A stretch of 33,756 nt of DNA from Acidobacteriota bacterium (GCA_902812365.1 CADDZC010000045.1:1-33756); one strand, 5' to 3'. Positions 8,230 to 16,634 are shown, numbered from the stretch's first letter. A program made the numbers and translations. Notes: generated by a model not told the origin, from the letters alone.

Positions 8230-8276
8230 TATCAGTCCTCAGCTTCCGGACGGTTCAGGTGAACTCCATCACCTGT
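8221..8276 (-). promoter_or_regulatory. Fluoride riboswitch (crcB motif)
   Basis: Minus strand, 5' to 3': AGGTGATGGAGTTCACCT (8274-8257) is the conserved P1 stem with its GATGG and TTC elements. It is followed by GAACCG, a variable hairpin, then CTGATAACTCCTGAC (8235-8221), which supplies the CTGAT and CTCC strands of the pseudoknot and 3' stem. This is the crcB RNA consensus, directly upstream of a crcB gene. By the known mechanism, bound fluoride (with magnesium) keeps the 3' strand in the aptamer and prevents the terminator, turning the operon on. Confidence 0.95.
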
Positions 8277-8292
8277 TAATTTTGGCGCTATC

Positions 8293-8301
8293 ATTATACC
8301 A
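8293..8301 (-). promoter_or_regulatory. Extended -10 promoter of the fluoride operon
   Basis: The minus strand reads TGGTATAAT: a perfect TATAAT (8298-8293) with the TGn extension (8301-8299). No good -35 is present 17 nt upstream, as is normal for extended -10 promoters. Transcription would begin near 8286, about 10 nt before the aptamer. Confidence 0.75.
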
Positions 8302-8512
8302 TTGCCGGCCCGGCGTCCTGGCGACCGCCGGTGGAGGCCACAGTCTCGTCAGGTACGGGGGCGGGAGGAGCCGCATGCCGGCGCGGGCCGATAGGCTAGG
8401 CCACATTTTACGCCTGCCGGATTCGAGAGCGGTCAGAGCCGTCAGTCTGGTGGTGGCTGTCGTGTACGCCGGTCTTTCGGCAGAGGCCATCAATTCCCTT
8501 CTCAGCGTCACG

Positions 8513-9082
8513 ATGCCACCGGAACCGGGCGACATCTGCATTGTCTGCAACCAGCCGGTCGGCCCGGATGACCAAGCCTACCGGGTGGAAGGCCAGCGGG
8601 TGCCCGTTCATGCGGGGCAATGTAACGCTAGGCTACAAACGAACCCGTCAAAGTACCTCGCGAGGATCAGGCCCGAGGGCAATCAGTTTCTGGACGCCGA
8701 CCCGGCCATCCAGTGGAAAGCGTCATGGCGCTGGATGTTCCTTGGGTGCTACATAGTCCTCGGCCTGATGTTCGGCGGCCTATGCGGTTACGCCGCCGTC
8801 AACAGGGGCGCGCCGGCAATTCGCTGGTTCGTTGCCGGTATGTTGCTCAATGTGTTCGCGTATTTGGCGCTGATCATCCGTCTGTCGCACCGCGCCTTGG
8901 GGAAAGCAGACGGCGTGTCGGCCGGACTATCCAAAGTGCCAGCGACGCGCATGCCGGTCGAGTGCGCGGCGTGCGGGAAAGCGAATCATCCTGCGGCGAC
9001 ACGATGCTCGCGTTGTCAAGGCAACCTGAAACCCGAGGTTACCTCGGAAGTGGCGAAGATGCGAATCCCCGAAGTCCCGTGA
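8513..9082 (+). CDS. Membrane protein with N-terminal zinc knuckle and C-terminal zinc ribbon
   Basis: 189 residues from the ATG at 8513; the frame is open further upstream but that part overlaps the fluoride promoter region on the other strand and has no family features. Near the N-terminus C9-x2-C12 and H33-x3-C37 form a probable zinc site. Two hydrophobic spans follow (about 73-93 and 103-123). The C-terminus has a classic zinc ribbon, C151-x2-C154 and C165-x2-C168. I do not recognise a named family or function. Both zinc sites would face the same side of the membrane, by topology the cytoplasm. The gene diverges from the fluoride operon and converges on the LssY_C gene. Confidence 0.7.
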   Translation: MPPEPGDICIVCNQPVGPDDQAYRVEGQRVPVHAGQCNARLQTNPSKYLARIRPEGNQFLDADPAIQWKASWRWMFLGCYIVLGLMFGGLCGYAAVNRGAPAIRWFVAGMLLNVFAYLALIIRLSHRALGKADGVSAGLSKVPATRMPVECAACGKANHPAATRCSRCQGNLKPEVTSEVAKMRIPEVP

Positions 9083-9518
9083 GGCGGGAAACGCCGATCT
9101 GTGCCGACGTGCCGTATGATCCGAGATGGTGCCGAGGCTCCTAATCTAGCCTAATAATCTGTTGAAAACGGGAGCATGGAGGTGCCGGGTGATGACCTGG
9201 ATGGAGTTCTCGCTCGAGAGGCACTCCGAGTAAAGCCGGCCCGGGAAGATCAACGGATGCATGGCGAAAGTTTCCGTGCCGTTCATCGGAGCAGGCACGT
9301 GTCTTGGGGAGTATGGCACCGCGAAACCCGAGCTTGGTCGTCCGCGTTTCATCGGAGCTACGACCCGCCAGGGGGCCGCGGTCCTGGGTGGAGGGCGCGA
9401 ATGAACCCGCTGACGACATTCCGGTATTTGGCGAATCATAAGGGATATAAGGGCTGAAGACGGGCCAGTCGAAGCCGGCCGCGGCAGCCTTTGGGCAACA
9501 AGCGGACTTTGGTCGATC
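9083..9518. other. Gap of 436 bases without a supportable gene
   Basis: The space lies between the convergent zinc-ribbon and LssY_C genes. Short open frames exist on both strands, but none has a ribosome binding site or a recognisable motif. No clear terminator with a T-tract, tRNA or repeat was found. Confidence 0.6.
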
Positions 9519-10865
9519 TCAGTGAAAATCAGGGGTTCGTTCCGCGGCCTCGCTCGGCTTAAGGGCGATAGCGAGCAGAAGGCCGTCGGTGCGCCACGCA
9601 CCTCCCGTCGCTGTCGTGCCGCGGCATAAGGGATCCGGCCGCGTCACGAGTTGTTCCGAGGCCACGTTTCCGCTCGCCAGCAAGTCGGCCCCCACCTTGG
9701 CGCGTTCGTCGTCCAGGTCCGGATCGGTGGCGTGGGAGGCGACGCCGGGGTGAATATCAAATCCGATGTCGTGCGTGGCGGCGCCTACCCAGATTTCCCG
9801 GCCGTCGATCGTGGTTACGCCAGTGCGCCAAAGACGCAGGTGATGGCGTTTCGTGAAAGTGTTGAGAGTTTTCTCAAAGGCCAGATCTTCGGGACGGCCA
9901 TAGAGATAGAGTTGGGAGACCGGCGCCTGGCCATAGCCTTCATCATCCATCACGGCGCGAATCGTGTCCCAAATCGACTTGGAGGTTTTCTGTTCCGCCT
10001 CACTCCAGCCCGCTTCTTCGAAGGCCCGTCGAATTTCTGCGGCGCTGCCGATGATAACGAGATTCAGAGGATCGCCCGGCGTACCGTCTTTGCTGGTGGC
10101 ACGCTGCGGAGCGTGGTCGCTCAACAGCCGGCTCACCGCGGCGGCAAGCTCCGCTGGGAGCGCGGCGGGGGCCGCCGGGGGAAACGTGGCGGTGAGTGCC
10201 AAAGGCCGGTCGAGCACAAACTCGAGGTCCGTTCCCGCGGCGTATTCAATGGCGGTGCTGGCCCGGCCAAAGTTCTTGCCGGCAATCTTCTGAATTTCCG
10301 TTCCTAGTTCGGGGTGAGTCTTAGCGAGCTTTGTCAGGCCGTCGTTAATGCGCGAGACCGGGAGCTCGCTGGCTAACAGCCCCTGGATCGTGCCGTCGTT
10401 CAGAACGGTTTCGCGCGCGTTATCCACCGCCTTGACGTGCCCGCATATCGAATGCGACTTTTCGCCTGGCAATTCGAGTCGGGTGAAGTTCAACCGCAGC
10501 AGAGCTCGATCGGCGGGGTTGGAGCTTGGTACCAGCTTTTCAATCCGGCCCTCAACGATGGTGCCGAGAGGGATGACGACGCCTTTTGGTTCGTTGACCT
10601 CCCTGACTACCTCGGCCACGATGGCTTGGTGAAGGTGGGCCGCTGTGGTGCTCACGGGGGTCTTCAGACGTAAATAGAGGATTGTGCCGGCTGGCACCGT
10701 GGGGCTGGAGCGGTCCGGCGGGGCTGCAAAATGAGGCGCACGGGCGAGAGCCGTCACATTCGCCATCGCCAAAAAGCTAACGAAGACGCGGCCTGCGAGA
10801 GCGAAAGCGGACAGGGTAAGCGTCGGCACGAGTTCGGCTCCGTCGCCCTTCGTCAAGCGATTCAT
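9519..10865 (-). CDS. Exported protein with C-terminal LssY_C domain
   Basis: 448 residues from the ATG at 10865. The N-terminal ~43 residues are hydrophobic and end ALARA, a probable signal peptide. Residues about 57-135 form a beta-rich region (VPAGTILYLRLKTPVS, VIPLGTIVEGRIEKL) like that seen in many acidobacterial envelope proteins. The C-terminal domain (about 265-400) matches LssY_C: PLNLVIIGS, the GWSEAEQKTSKS stretch, QLYLYGRPEDLAFEK, REIWVGAATHDIGF and DPDLDDERAKVGADL. LssY_C was first named from a Legionella type I secretion-linked locus, and its biochemical role is not known. No secretion or PAP2 phosphatase gene is adjacent. The gene starts beside, and diverges from, the aroF promoter. 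Confidence 0.8.
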   Translation of the reverse strand: MNRLTKGDGAELVPTLTLSAFALAGRVFVSFLAMANVTALARAPHFAAPPDRSSPTVPAGTILYLRLKTPVSTTAAHLHQAIVAEVVREVNEPKGVVIPLGTIVEGRIEKLVPSSNPADRALLRLNFTRLELPGEKSHSICGHVKAVDNARETVLNDGTIQGLLASELPVSRINDGLTKLAKTHPELGTEIQKIAGKNFGRASTAIEYAAGTDLEFVLDRPLALTATFPPAAPAALPAELAAAVSRLLSDHAPQRATSKDGTPGDPLNLVIIGSAAEIRRAFEEAGWSEAEQKTSKSIWDTIRAVMDDEGYGQAPVSQLYLYGRPEDLAFEKTLNTFTKRHHLRLWRTGVTTIDGREIWVGAATHDIGFDIHPGVASHATDPDLDDERAKVGADLLASGNVASEQLVTRPDPLCRGTTATGGAWRTDGLLLAIALKPSEAAERTPDFH

Positions 10866-10998
10866 GACCGCGCTGGATCCGTATCGAAACATTAGCCGCC
10901 AATCCATGGTTCATTATAAGAGATTCTTCACGGGGAACAACGTGACCGGCGGCACGCCATGCCTGATTGTGACCGGACGGACGCGCCCTAGGAATCGG

Positions 10999-11027
10999 TT
11001 GTGCCGATACTGGCAGTGGTTTATACT
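10999..11027 (+). promoter_or_regulatory. Probable sigma-70-type promoter of aroF
   Basis: TTGTGC (10999-11004) and TATACT (11022-11027) are separated by exactly 17 nt. The -10 matches consensus at five of six positions and the -35 at three. Transcription would start near 11034, giving a leader of about 157 nt before aroF. Confidence 0.6.
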
Positions 11028-11106
11028 GATGATTCATGTCTCGGGCGTATGCCAACTTGCTAAACGACCCTTTCTGAGGCTATTTCGCCCAGAGGCGAGG
11101 GTAGAC

Positions 11107-11169
11107 TTGGCCTGAGGCAGAGTGCAAAAGATTGTCGAAGGCCAACCCACTCTGTCGAGTGGGTTTTTT
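11107..11169 (+). terminator. Attenuator-like leader structure before aroF
   Basis: An intrinsic terminator (CCCACTC 11146-11152, loop TGTC, GAGTGGG 11157-11163, then T6) ends 22 nt before the aroF ATG, so most transcripts would stop unless it is prevented. GGCAGAGTG (11116-11124) can pair with CACTCTGTC (11148-11156; eight Watson-Crick pairs plus one G-U), an antiterminator that would destroy the terminator stem. TTGGCCT (11107-11113) also pairs perfectly with AGGCCAA (11139-11145). The competing pairings indicate transcription attenuation; the ligand or factor is not evident, and no T-box sequence is present. Confidence 0.7.
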
Positions 11170-11191
11170 GTTGAGCCGGGGAGAAACCGCC

Positions 11192-12235
11192 ATGATCATC
11201 TCCATGCGACCGCACGCCAGCCAGGCGGAAATCGACCGTGTTTGCGAGCGCATTCGCGAGTTTGGGTACAAGGTCCACACCATCATCGGGGAGGAGCGTG
11301 TTGTCATCGGAGCCGTCGGCATCGGCGACGTTACGGCTTGCCTCGACTCGCTCCAGGCCATGCCGGGGGTCGAGAGCGCGGTGCGGATTTCGGCCCCTTA
11401 CAAGTTCGTGAGCAAGGAATTCAAAAAGGAGCGCACTCGCATTCGCCTGGACGGAGTGGAGATTGGCGGCGACCAGTTTGTAGTGATGGCGGGCCCGTGC
11501 TCGGTTGAAAATGAGAAGCAGATCATGGAGGCCGCCGAGGGAGTGGCGGCGGCGGGGGCGAAGATCCTCCGCGGCGGCGCCTTCAAACCTCGCACTTCGC
11601 CCTATGATTTCCAGGGCCTGGAGCTGGACGGATTGAAGCTCCTCGCCAAGGCGCGCGCCCGTACGGGTCTATACGTCGTTACCGAGGTGATGGGCGACCG
11701 CGACGTCGACTTGGTGGCTGAATACGCCGACATTATGCAGGTCGGTGCCCGCAACATGCAGAACTTCGCTCTGCTCAAGACCCTCGGCAAGTGCGGCCGG
11801 CCGGTGCTTTTGAAGCGCGGGATGAGTTCAACCGTCAAAGAGCTGCTGATGTCGGCGGAATACATTATTGCCCACGGTAACAACAACGTGATGCTGTGCG
11901 AGCGGGGCATCCGCACCTTCGAGACCGCCACGCGCAACACCTGTGATATCGCCGCCGTTCCGGTTTTGAATGAACTTACGCACCTGCCGGTGATTCTCGA
12001 TCCCAGCCATGCCACCGGCAAGCGCAGTCTGGTACCGGCTCTGGCCCGCGCCGCCGTCGCTATCGGTGCCGACGGTATTTTGGTGGAGGTACACCCTTGT
12101 CCTGAAAAGGCACTGAGCGACGGAGCGCAATCGCTCGACCTGAACGGCTTTCGGCAGATGATGACCGACCTCGAGCCGTATTTCGAGCTGTGGAGGCAGG
12201 CGCGAATGAGCGAGGCTGTGGCTGTGCAGTCGTGA
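11192..12235 (+). CDS. aroF: 3-Deoxy-7-phosphoheptulonate (DAHP) synthase, type I beta
   Basis: 347 residues. It condenses phosphoenolpyruvate with erythrose 4-phosphate, the first step of the shikimate pathway. Residues 1-70 are the ferredoxin-like regulatory domain typical of the Thermotoga/Bacillus branch. The TIM barrel follows, with AGPCSVE (100-106, metal-binding C103), [16 protein letters not shown] (127-142) and the later [10 protein letters not shown] motif. I chose the ATG at 11192 because GGGGAG lies 9 nt upstream and the family starts with MII-M; the frame extends upstream through the terminator, which rules out earlier starts. Expression is probably set by the leader attenuator, and activity by the N-terminal domain. 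Confidence 0.96.
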   Translation: MIISMRPHASQAEIDRVCERIREFGYKVHTIIGEERVVIGAVGIGDVTACLDSLQAMPGVESAVRISAPYKFVSKEFKKERTRIRLDGVEIGGDQFVVMAGPCSVENEKQIMEAAEGVAAAGAKILRGGAFKPRTSPYDFQGLELDGLKLLAKARARTGLYVVTEVMGDRDVDLVAEYADIMQVGARNMQNFALLKTLGKCGRPVLLKRGMSSTVKELLMSAEYIIAHGNNNVMLCERGIRTFETATRNTCDIAAVPVLNELTHLPVILDPSHATGKRSLVPALARAAVAIGADGILVEVHPCPEKALSDGAQSLDLNGFRQMMTDLEPYFELWRQARMSEAVAVQS

Positions 12236-12338
12236 GCGGTTTGATCCCGCTTCAGCTTGGTAGCGAAGGGCCTCCGGACTGCGGCGCGGCGGTTTTGCAC
12301 AATAGAGCCTCGGACGCGATGCGCATGACCAGAACCGA

Positions 12339-12397
12339 GTGAGGCGAAGCGCACGGTGGGACTCGCCTTGGACCTTCGGAAGGCGGACTCGCCTCAC
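12339..12397. repeat. Nested inverted repeat upstream of gcvPB
   Basis: GTGAGGCGA (12339-12347) pairs perfectly with TCGCCTCAC (12389-12397). Inside, CGCCTT (12364-12369) pairs with AAGGCG (12380-12385) around a 10-nt loop. The outer 5' arm could instead pair with the inner CGCCTT region, so two folds compete. There is no T-tract. It lies about 75 nt before the gcvPB start and may be a processed leader or a palindromic element. Confidence 0.5.
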
Positions 12398-12471
12398 CGC
12401 GCCGGTCCCGCGGGAGTCAAACGAGTCAGTTTTCGATCCGGCGTCGGGTGTCGGGGGTTTACGAACGAGTG

Positions 12472-13977
12472 ATGGATCGTATTCAACAGGCTAGGCCTCA
12501 CATGACCCGCAATGAGGGTCTGATCTTTGAGCGCTCTTCGCCGGGCAAAACCGGCGCCGAGCTCGGGCCGCTCGATGTGCCGCCAGTCGAACCAGAAGAA
12601 GTTTTGGGCAAGGAGTTTTGCCGGCCTGACGTGGAAGGCTTCCCGGAAGTTTCCGAGCTTGATGTCATCCGTCACTTTACACGGCTTTCGACTTGGAATT
12701 ATTCGATCGATGTCGGAATATATCCGCTCGGTTCCTGCACGATGAAATACAACCCGCGCATCAACGAAGTCGTGGCCCGGCTCGAGGGCTTGGTGTCAGA
12801 CCATCCGTACGCCCCCGAGGGGCTGGTCCAAGGTTGCCTGCGGGTGCTCGCCGAGACCCAGCGAGCTTTGCTCGAGATCACCGGCATGGACGCGATCTCG
12901 CTCCAGCCGGCGGCGGGAGCACAAGGTGAGCTGACCGGACTGCTCATGATGCGGGCGTGGTTGGAGGAGAAGGGAAATCCTCGCCGATACGTGCTGATTC
13001 CTGATTCCGCTCACGGCACCAATCCGGCCAGCGTCACGATCTCAGGCTACGCCGTCCGCAACTTGAAATCCAACGCCCGCGGCTGTGTCGATCTGGCGGA
13101 GCTTCAGCACGCCATGACCGAAGAAGTGGCTGGGCTAATGCTGACCAATCCAAATACGTTGGGGATTTTCGAAGAGCAAATCCGCGAGATCTGCGAAATT
13201 GTCCATCGGAAGGGCGGACTCGTCTACATGGACGGTGCCAATATGAATGCGCTGGTGGGCGTCGCGCGGCCGGGGGATTTTGGGGTGGACGTCATGCACC
13301 TAAACCTGCATAAGACGTTCTCCACACCCCACGGGGGCGGCGGGCCGGGTTCGGGTCCGGTGGCCGTGAAAAAGATTCTGGAGCCCTATCTGCCCTCGCC
13401 GACGGTCGAGGAGGCGGCTGACGGCAGCGTCCGCTTCAACAGCGAACGCCCGAAGAGCATCGGGCGAGTGCGTGCCTTTTACGGCAACTTCGGAATGGCC
13501 GTCCGCGCCCTCGCCTATATCCTGGCCTATGGAGCGGAAGGGTTGCGGCAGGCCACGGAAGACGCCGTCTTGAACGCGAACTATGTCAAGAACCGCTTAC
13601 AGGACTCGTACGAGCTGCCCTATGACGCTCCGTCGATGCACGAATGCGTCTTTTCCGACCGGCGGCAGGCGGCGCATGGGGTGCGCACGGTGGACATCGC
13701 CAAGCGCCTGATTGATTACGGCTTTCACCCCTATACCACGTCCTTTCCTCTCATCGTACCGGGCGCGATGATGATCGAGCCGACGGAAAGTGCCGACCGC
13801 GCCGAGCTCGACGCCTTCATCGACGCGCTCAAGGCGATTGCGCGGGAGGCCGAGGAGGATCCGGACTGCGTGCTGACGGCCCCCCACACCACCCGGGTGG
13901 CGCGCCTTGATGAGGTCGCCGCAGCGCGTAAACCGGTGCTGCGGTGGAAACCGGGGTCGGCAGAAGAGCCGGTGTGA
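12472..13977 (+). CDS. gcvPB: Glycine dehydrogenase (decarboxylating) subunit 2, P-protein beta half
   Basis: 501 residues, normal for the C-terminal half of the split glycine cleavage P-protein. The PLP lysine is K281 in LNLHKTFSTPHGGGGPG; DSAHGTNPAS (178-187) and DGANMNALVG (254-263) are the other conserved cofactor-pocket segments. With subunit 1, H-protein and T-protein it oxidatively decarboxylates glycine. The start is uncertain: GTG 12448, ATG 12472 and ATG 12502 are all in frame, and none has a strong ribosome site. The conserved part begins near LIFERSSPG, just after 12502. gcvPA, gcvT and gcvH are not in the window, whereas gcvPA usually lies immediately upstream. Confidence 0.94.
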   Translation: MDRIQQARPHMTRNEGLIFERSSPGKTGAELGPLDVPPVEPEEVLGKEFCRPDVEGFPEVSELDVIRHFTRLSTWNYSIDVGIYPLGSCTMKYNPRINEVVARLEGLVSDHPYAPEGLVQGCLRVLAETQRALLEITGMDAISLQPAAGAQGELTGLLMMRAWLEEKGNPRRYVLIPDSAHGTNPASVTISGYAVRNLKSNARGCVDLAELQHAMTEEVAGLMLTNPNTLGIFEEQIREICEIVHRKGGLVYMDGANMNALVGVARPGDFGVDVMHLNLHKTFSTPHGGGGPGSGPVAVKKILEPYLPSPTVEEAADGSVRFNSERPKSIGRVRAFYGNFGMAVRALAYILAYGAEGLRQATEDAVLNANYVKNRLQDSYELPYDAPSMHECVFSDRRQAAHGVRTVDIAKRLIDYGFHPYTTSFPLIVPGAMMIEPTESADRAELDAFIDALKAIAREAEEDPDCVLTAPHTTRVARLDEVAAARKPVLRWKPGSAEEPV

Positions 13978-14111
13978 ATTTATTGGCATCAAAAAAATAT
14001 TTTATTGGTGCGCCCAGGGGCGGATTGACCATGATAACGGATTGTGCTGGCGTCAGCCGCGCATGCCCTCAGCTGGAGTTTCCAAAATCAACCCGCGAAG
14101 GAGTCGCAACG

Positions 14112-15251
14112 ATGGCAGGAATGAAAATCGGGTTTTACGGCCATGCCAAGCAGTATCACAGCCTGAAGGATGAAATCGACCGAGCCATTCATGACGTGCT
14201 CGAGAGCGAAAAATACGTGCTAGGCCCGCAGCTCGTTGAATTTGAGAAAGAACTGGCGGCTTATATGGGGATGAAGGAAACCGTCGGCCTCAACTCGGGC
14301 ACCGACGCCTTGTTATTGGCGTTTGTGGCGCTCGGCATCGGCCCGGGGGATGAGGTCATCACAACCGCGAACACATTCTTCGCCACGGCGGAAGCCATCT
14401 GGCTGGCCGGGGCGACGCCGGTGTTTGTCGATTCGGATCCCCGGACGCGCAATATCGACGTGACCCAGATCGAGGCAGCCATTACGCCCAAGACCAAAGC
14501 GATCGTCCCGGTGCACCTTTATGGGCTGTGCGCTGACATGCCGGCGGTGGCGAAGATCGCCCGGGCTCACCGCCTTTGGGTCGTTGAAGACTGTGCCCAG
14601 GCGATCGGAGCCAGAGGCGACGGCTTCGCTATCGGCGAACTGAGCGACGTGGTCTGCCTGAGCTTTATCATTCAGAAAAACCTTGGTTGCTTTGGAGACG
14701 GAGGGGCCGTGGCCACCAACCATCCCGAAGTGGCCACCGCCATCCGCAAGCTGCGCAACCACGGCTCCCTCAAGCGCTCCTACCACAGTATCGGTTATAA
14801 CAGCCGGCTCGACGACATCCATGCGGCCGTGCTGCGCATCAAGCTGAAGCACGTGGACGAGTGGAGCCGGAAGCGGCGGAGCCTGGCGGCGGTATACGAC
14901 CTTCGACTGGCCGGGGCCCCGATGACCCTACCGTTTACTCCCCCCGGTTACGAGCACGTGTACCACCTCTACGTGGTGGAGGTTGAGGGTCGGGATGACT
15001 TACAGTCCTACCTGGATTCGCGTGGTATCACAGCCCTGACTCACTATCCGATCGCCATCCACCAGCAGGAAGGCTTCCCGTGGGGACGGCCGGCGCGCGT
15101 CAACCCATTACCCGTGACCGAGAAATCGGCCGCCACTGTCCTCTCGCTGCCCATGTACCCGGAACTCACCCGCGAGGAAGCCGAGTACGTGGCTCAGGAA
15201 GTATTGAACTGGGTCGCCAGCCGGCAGGCCGTGCCGACAGCGGCGCATTAA
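14112..15251 (+). CDS. DegT/DnrJ/EryC1/StrS family PLP aminotransferase
   Basis: 379 residues. The family's PLP pocket is intact: NSGTDALLLA (61-70), D160 in VVEDCAQAIGA, and the Schiff-base lysine K189 in LSFIIQKNLGCFGDGG. These enzymes aminate keto-sugars or cyclitols during envelope-sugar or antibiotic synthesis. The ATG at 14112 has AAGGAG about 10 nt upstream, which decides the start over the open upstream frame. The next gene, an NAD-dependent Gfo/Idh/MocA oxidoreductase, is a usual partner: it makes the ketone that the aminotransferase uses. The exact sugar cannot be read from the sequence. The QKNLG context is slightly unusual; many members have PTKNLG or PGKNLG. Confidence 0.9.
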   Translation: MAGMKIGFYGHAKQYHSLKDEIDRAIHDVLESEKYVLGPQLVEFEKELAAYMGMKETVGLNSGTDALLLAFVALGIGPGDEVITTANTFFATAEAIWLAGATPVFVDSDPRTRNIDVTQIEAAITPKTKAIVPVHLYGLCADMPAVAKIARAHRLWVVEDCAQAIGARGDGFAIGELSDVVCLSFIIQKNLGCFGDGGAVATNHPEVATAIRKLRNHGSLKRSYHSIGYNSRLDDIHAAVLRIKLKHVDEWSRKRRSLAAVYDLRLAGAPMTLPFTPPGYEHVYHLYVVEVEGRDDLQSYLDSRGITALTHYPIAIHQQEGFPWGRPARVNPLPVTEKSAATVLSLPMYPELTREEAEYVAQEVLNWVASRQAVPTAAH

Positions 15252-15378
15252 CAGGATTGCCGTTGGCCGAGAGTATCCTCGGGCCGGCCATTCGTGAGGC
15301 GGCAGAGGGCTCGTTGTGCGAGGGGGACACGAGGCCGGTATGCCGGCCCAGTGACAAAGGGGGGCGCACACCACACCG

Positions 15379-16407
15379 ATGACGACCGAACGAAAATACA
15401 CCGTGGCGATTGCCGGGGCGGGCAAGCGGGGCAAGGTTCATGCTGAATACTTCCACAAGGACGGGCGGTTTGAGGTGGTGGCGATCAGCGACGTTGACCC
15501 GGAAAGAGTCAACGCTGCCGCGCTTCTCGCTGGCCATCCTCAGAAGTATACGGACACGAGGCAAATGCTCCGTGAGACTAAACCCGATGTGTTTTGTTTT
15601 TGTACGCCACCGGCCGTGCGCTTAGAGCTGGTCCGACTGGGCGTCGAGCATGGTGTCCAGCTGATTGCTTCGGAAAAACCCATGGCGACGTCCTTCAACG
15701 AGGCATGGGAAATTATCAATCTCTGCCGACAGGCGCAGGTGAAGTTGGTCGTGAGCCATCAAACCAAGTATGGCGAGCACTTTCAGAAAACCAAGCAGAT
15801 TATCTCGAGCGGAGCCCTCGGGCGCGTCCACACGGTCTATGGCACGACGCTTGGCTGGCTGCTTCAGATGGGGACGCATGTTGTGGATTACGTCCGTTAC
15901 TTTGCGGGCGAGCCGGACGCCGAATGGGTGTTTGGGCAGGTGACGGGCCGCGAGAAGTTAACGGATTCCCACCCCTCGCCCGACTACTTGTTCGGCGAGA
16001 TTCATTTCAACAACGGGGTGCGCGGCATCATCGAGGTGGGTAACCTGGCTCAGGACGTCCCGGAAGTGGAATATTTCTGGCACAAGGTGCGCATTGGCGC
16101 ACAGGGCACGGAAGGCTTCGCCGAGGCGCTGATCGGCGGTGGCTGGCGCGCCGTGACACGCGACTCAGGTGGGCCGATTTCAGGCCCCGGTAAGTGGGAT
16201 GTCGCCCATGATACCCCCCCGTACATTCGCGACATGGCACTTTGGCTCGATGATCCAGCCCGCGTGCATCCATGCAACGGGGAGAGCGCATTTAAAGGAT
16301 TTGAGATCCTTATGGGCCTGTGCCGCTCGGGGGTCGAGCGGCGCAAGATTGATTTACCGCTATCGCCGGGAGAACCGGAAATGGAGGTGTTGGCGAGGAT
16401 CTTGTAG
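15379..16407 (+). CDS. Gfo/Idh/MocA family NAD(P)-dependent oxidoreductase
   Basis: 342 residues. The N-terminal Rossmann domain begins with IAGAGKRGK (11-19), a GxGxxG dinucleotide site, and continues to the EKP motif (99-101) whose lysine is catalytic in this family. The C-terminal alpha/beta domain holds the GTHVVDYVRYFAG helix with H167 and D170, the usual proton-relay positions. It oxidises or reduces a hydroxyl of a sugar or cyclitol. It lies 127 nt after the aminotransferase in the same direction, so the two probably act in sequence on one substrate. The substrate is unknown. The intervening 127 bases hold no recognisable terminator. Confidence 0.88.
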   Translation: MTTERKYTVAIAGAGKRGKVHAEYFHKDGRFEVVAISDVDPERVNAAALLAGHPQKYTDTRQMLRETKPDVFCFCTPPAVRLELVRLGVEHGVQLIASEKPMATSFNEAWEIINLCRQAQVKLVVSHQTKYGEHFQKTKQIISSGALGRVHTVYGTTLGWLLQMGTHVVDYVRYFAGEPDAEWVFGQVTGREKLTDSHPSPDYLFGEIHFNNGVRGIIEVGNLAQDVPEVEYFWHKVRIGAQGTEGFAEALIGGGWRAVTRDSGGPISGPGKWDVAHDTPPYIRDMALWLDDPARVHPCNGESAFKGFEILMGLCRSGVERRKIDLPLSPGEPEMEVLARIL

Positions 16408-16634
16408 TGTTAGCAACGTCATGAAAGTTGCGACTGGCGAAACCAGCCGCGCGGGGCACCGTTGCTGGCGGGCTAGGTAGGGCGGAGACGACGGAGCCAT
16501 GCACCCCAAGGGTGCCGGGTCGGTTCCTATGAAACGACGGCCAGTGGATTGGAGCAGCAAAGGTCGTGACTCGCGAGGCGCACCCAACCGCCGGGGAGAG
16601 CTCGATGCCGTCGCTGGAGACAACACCCCGCAAC

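Larger units (their letters stand above)
10866..11191. other. Intergenic region with aroF promoter and leader
   Basis: The first 130 bases hold the upstream region of the LssY_C gene, in which I see no clear promoter. The rest is the aroF promoter and structured leader described separately. A 13-codon open frame (ATG at 11036, ending at 11077, with one Tyr and one Phe codon) starts at the predicted transcription start. I do not call it a gene. Confidence 0.6.

Noticed and set aside
9146-9601. A 151-codon minus-strand frame in the gap after the zinc-ribbon gene
   Set aside because: It has no ribosome site or motif, overlaps the 3' end of the LssY_C gene and has a low-complexity composition.
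11034-11191. A T-box leader for aroF
   Set aside because: The conserved AGGGTGG-type T-box sequence is absent.
12236-12471. A glycine riboswitch upstream of gcvPB
   Set aside because: The nested hairpins lack the conserved glycine aptamer core, and there is no tandem arrangement.
11192-16407. An AHBA-type antibiotic precursor cluster (DAHP synthase, DegT aminotransferase and Gfo/Idh oxidoreductase together)
   Set aside because: The DAHP synthase is an ordinary type I beta enzyme behind its own leader. The aminodehydroquinate synthase, kinase and phosphatase are missing, and gcvPB interrupts the group.
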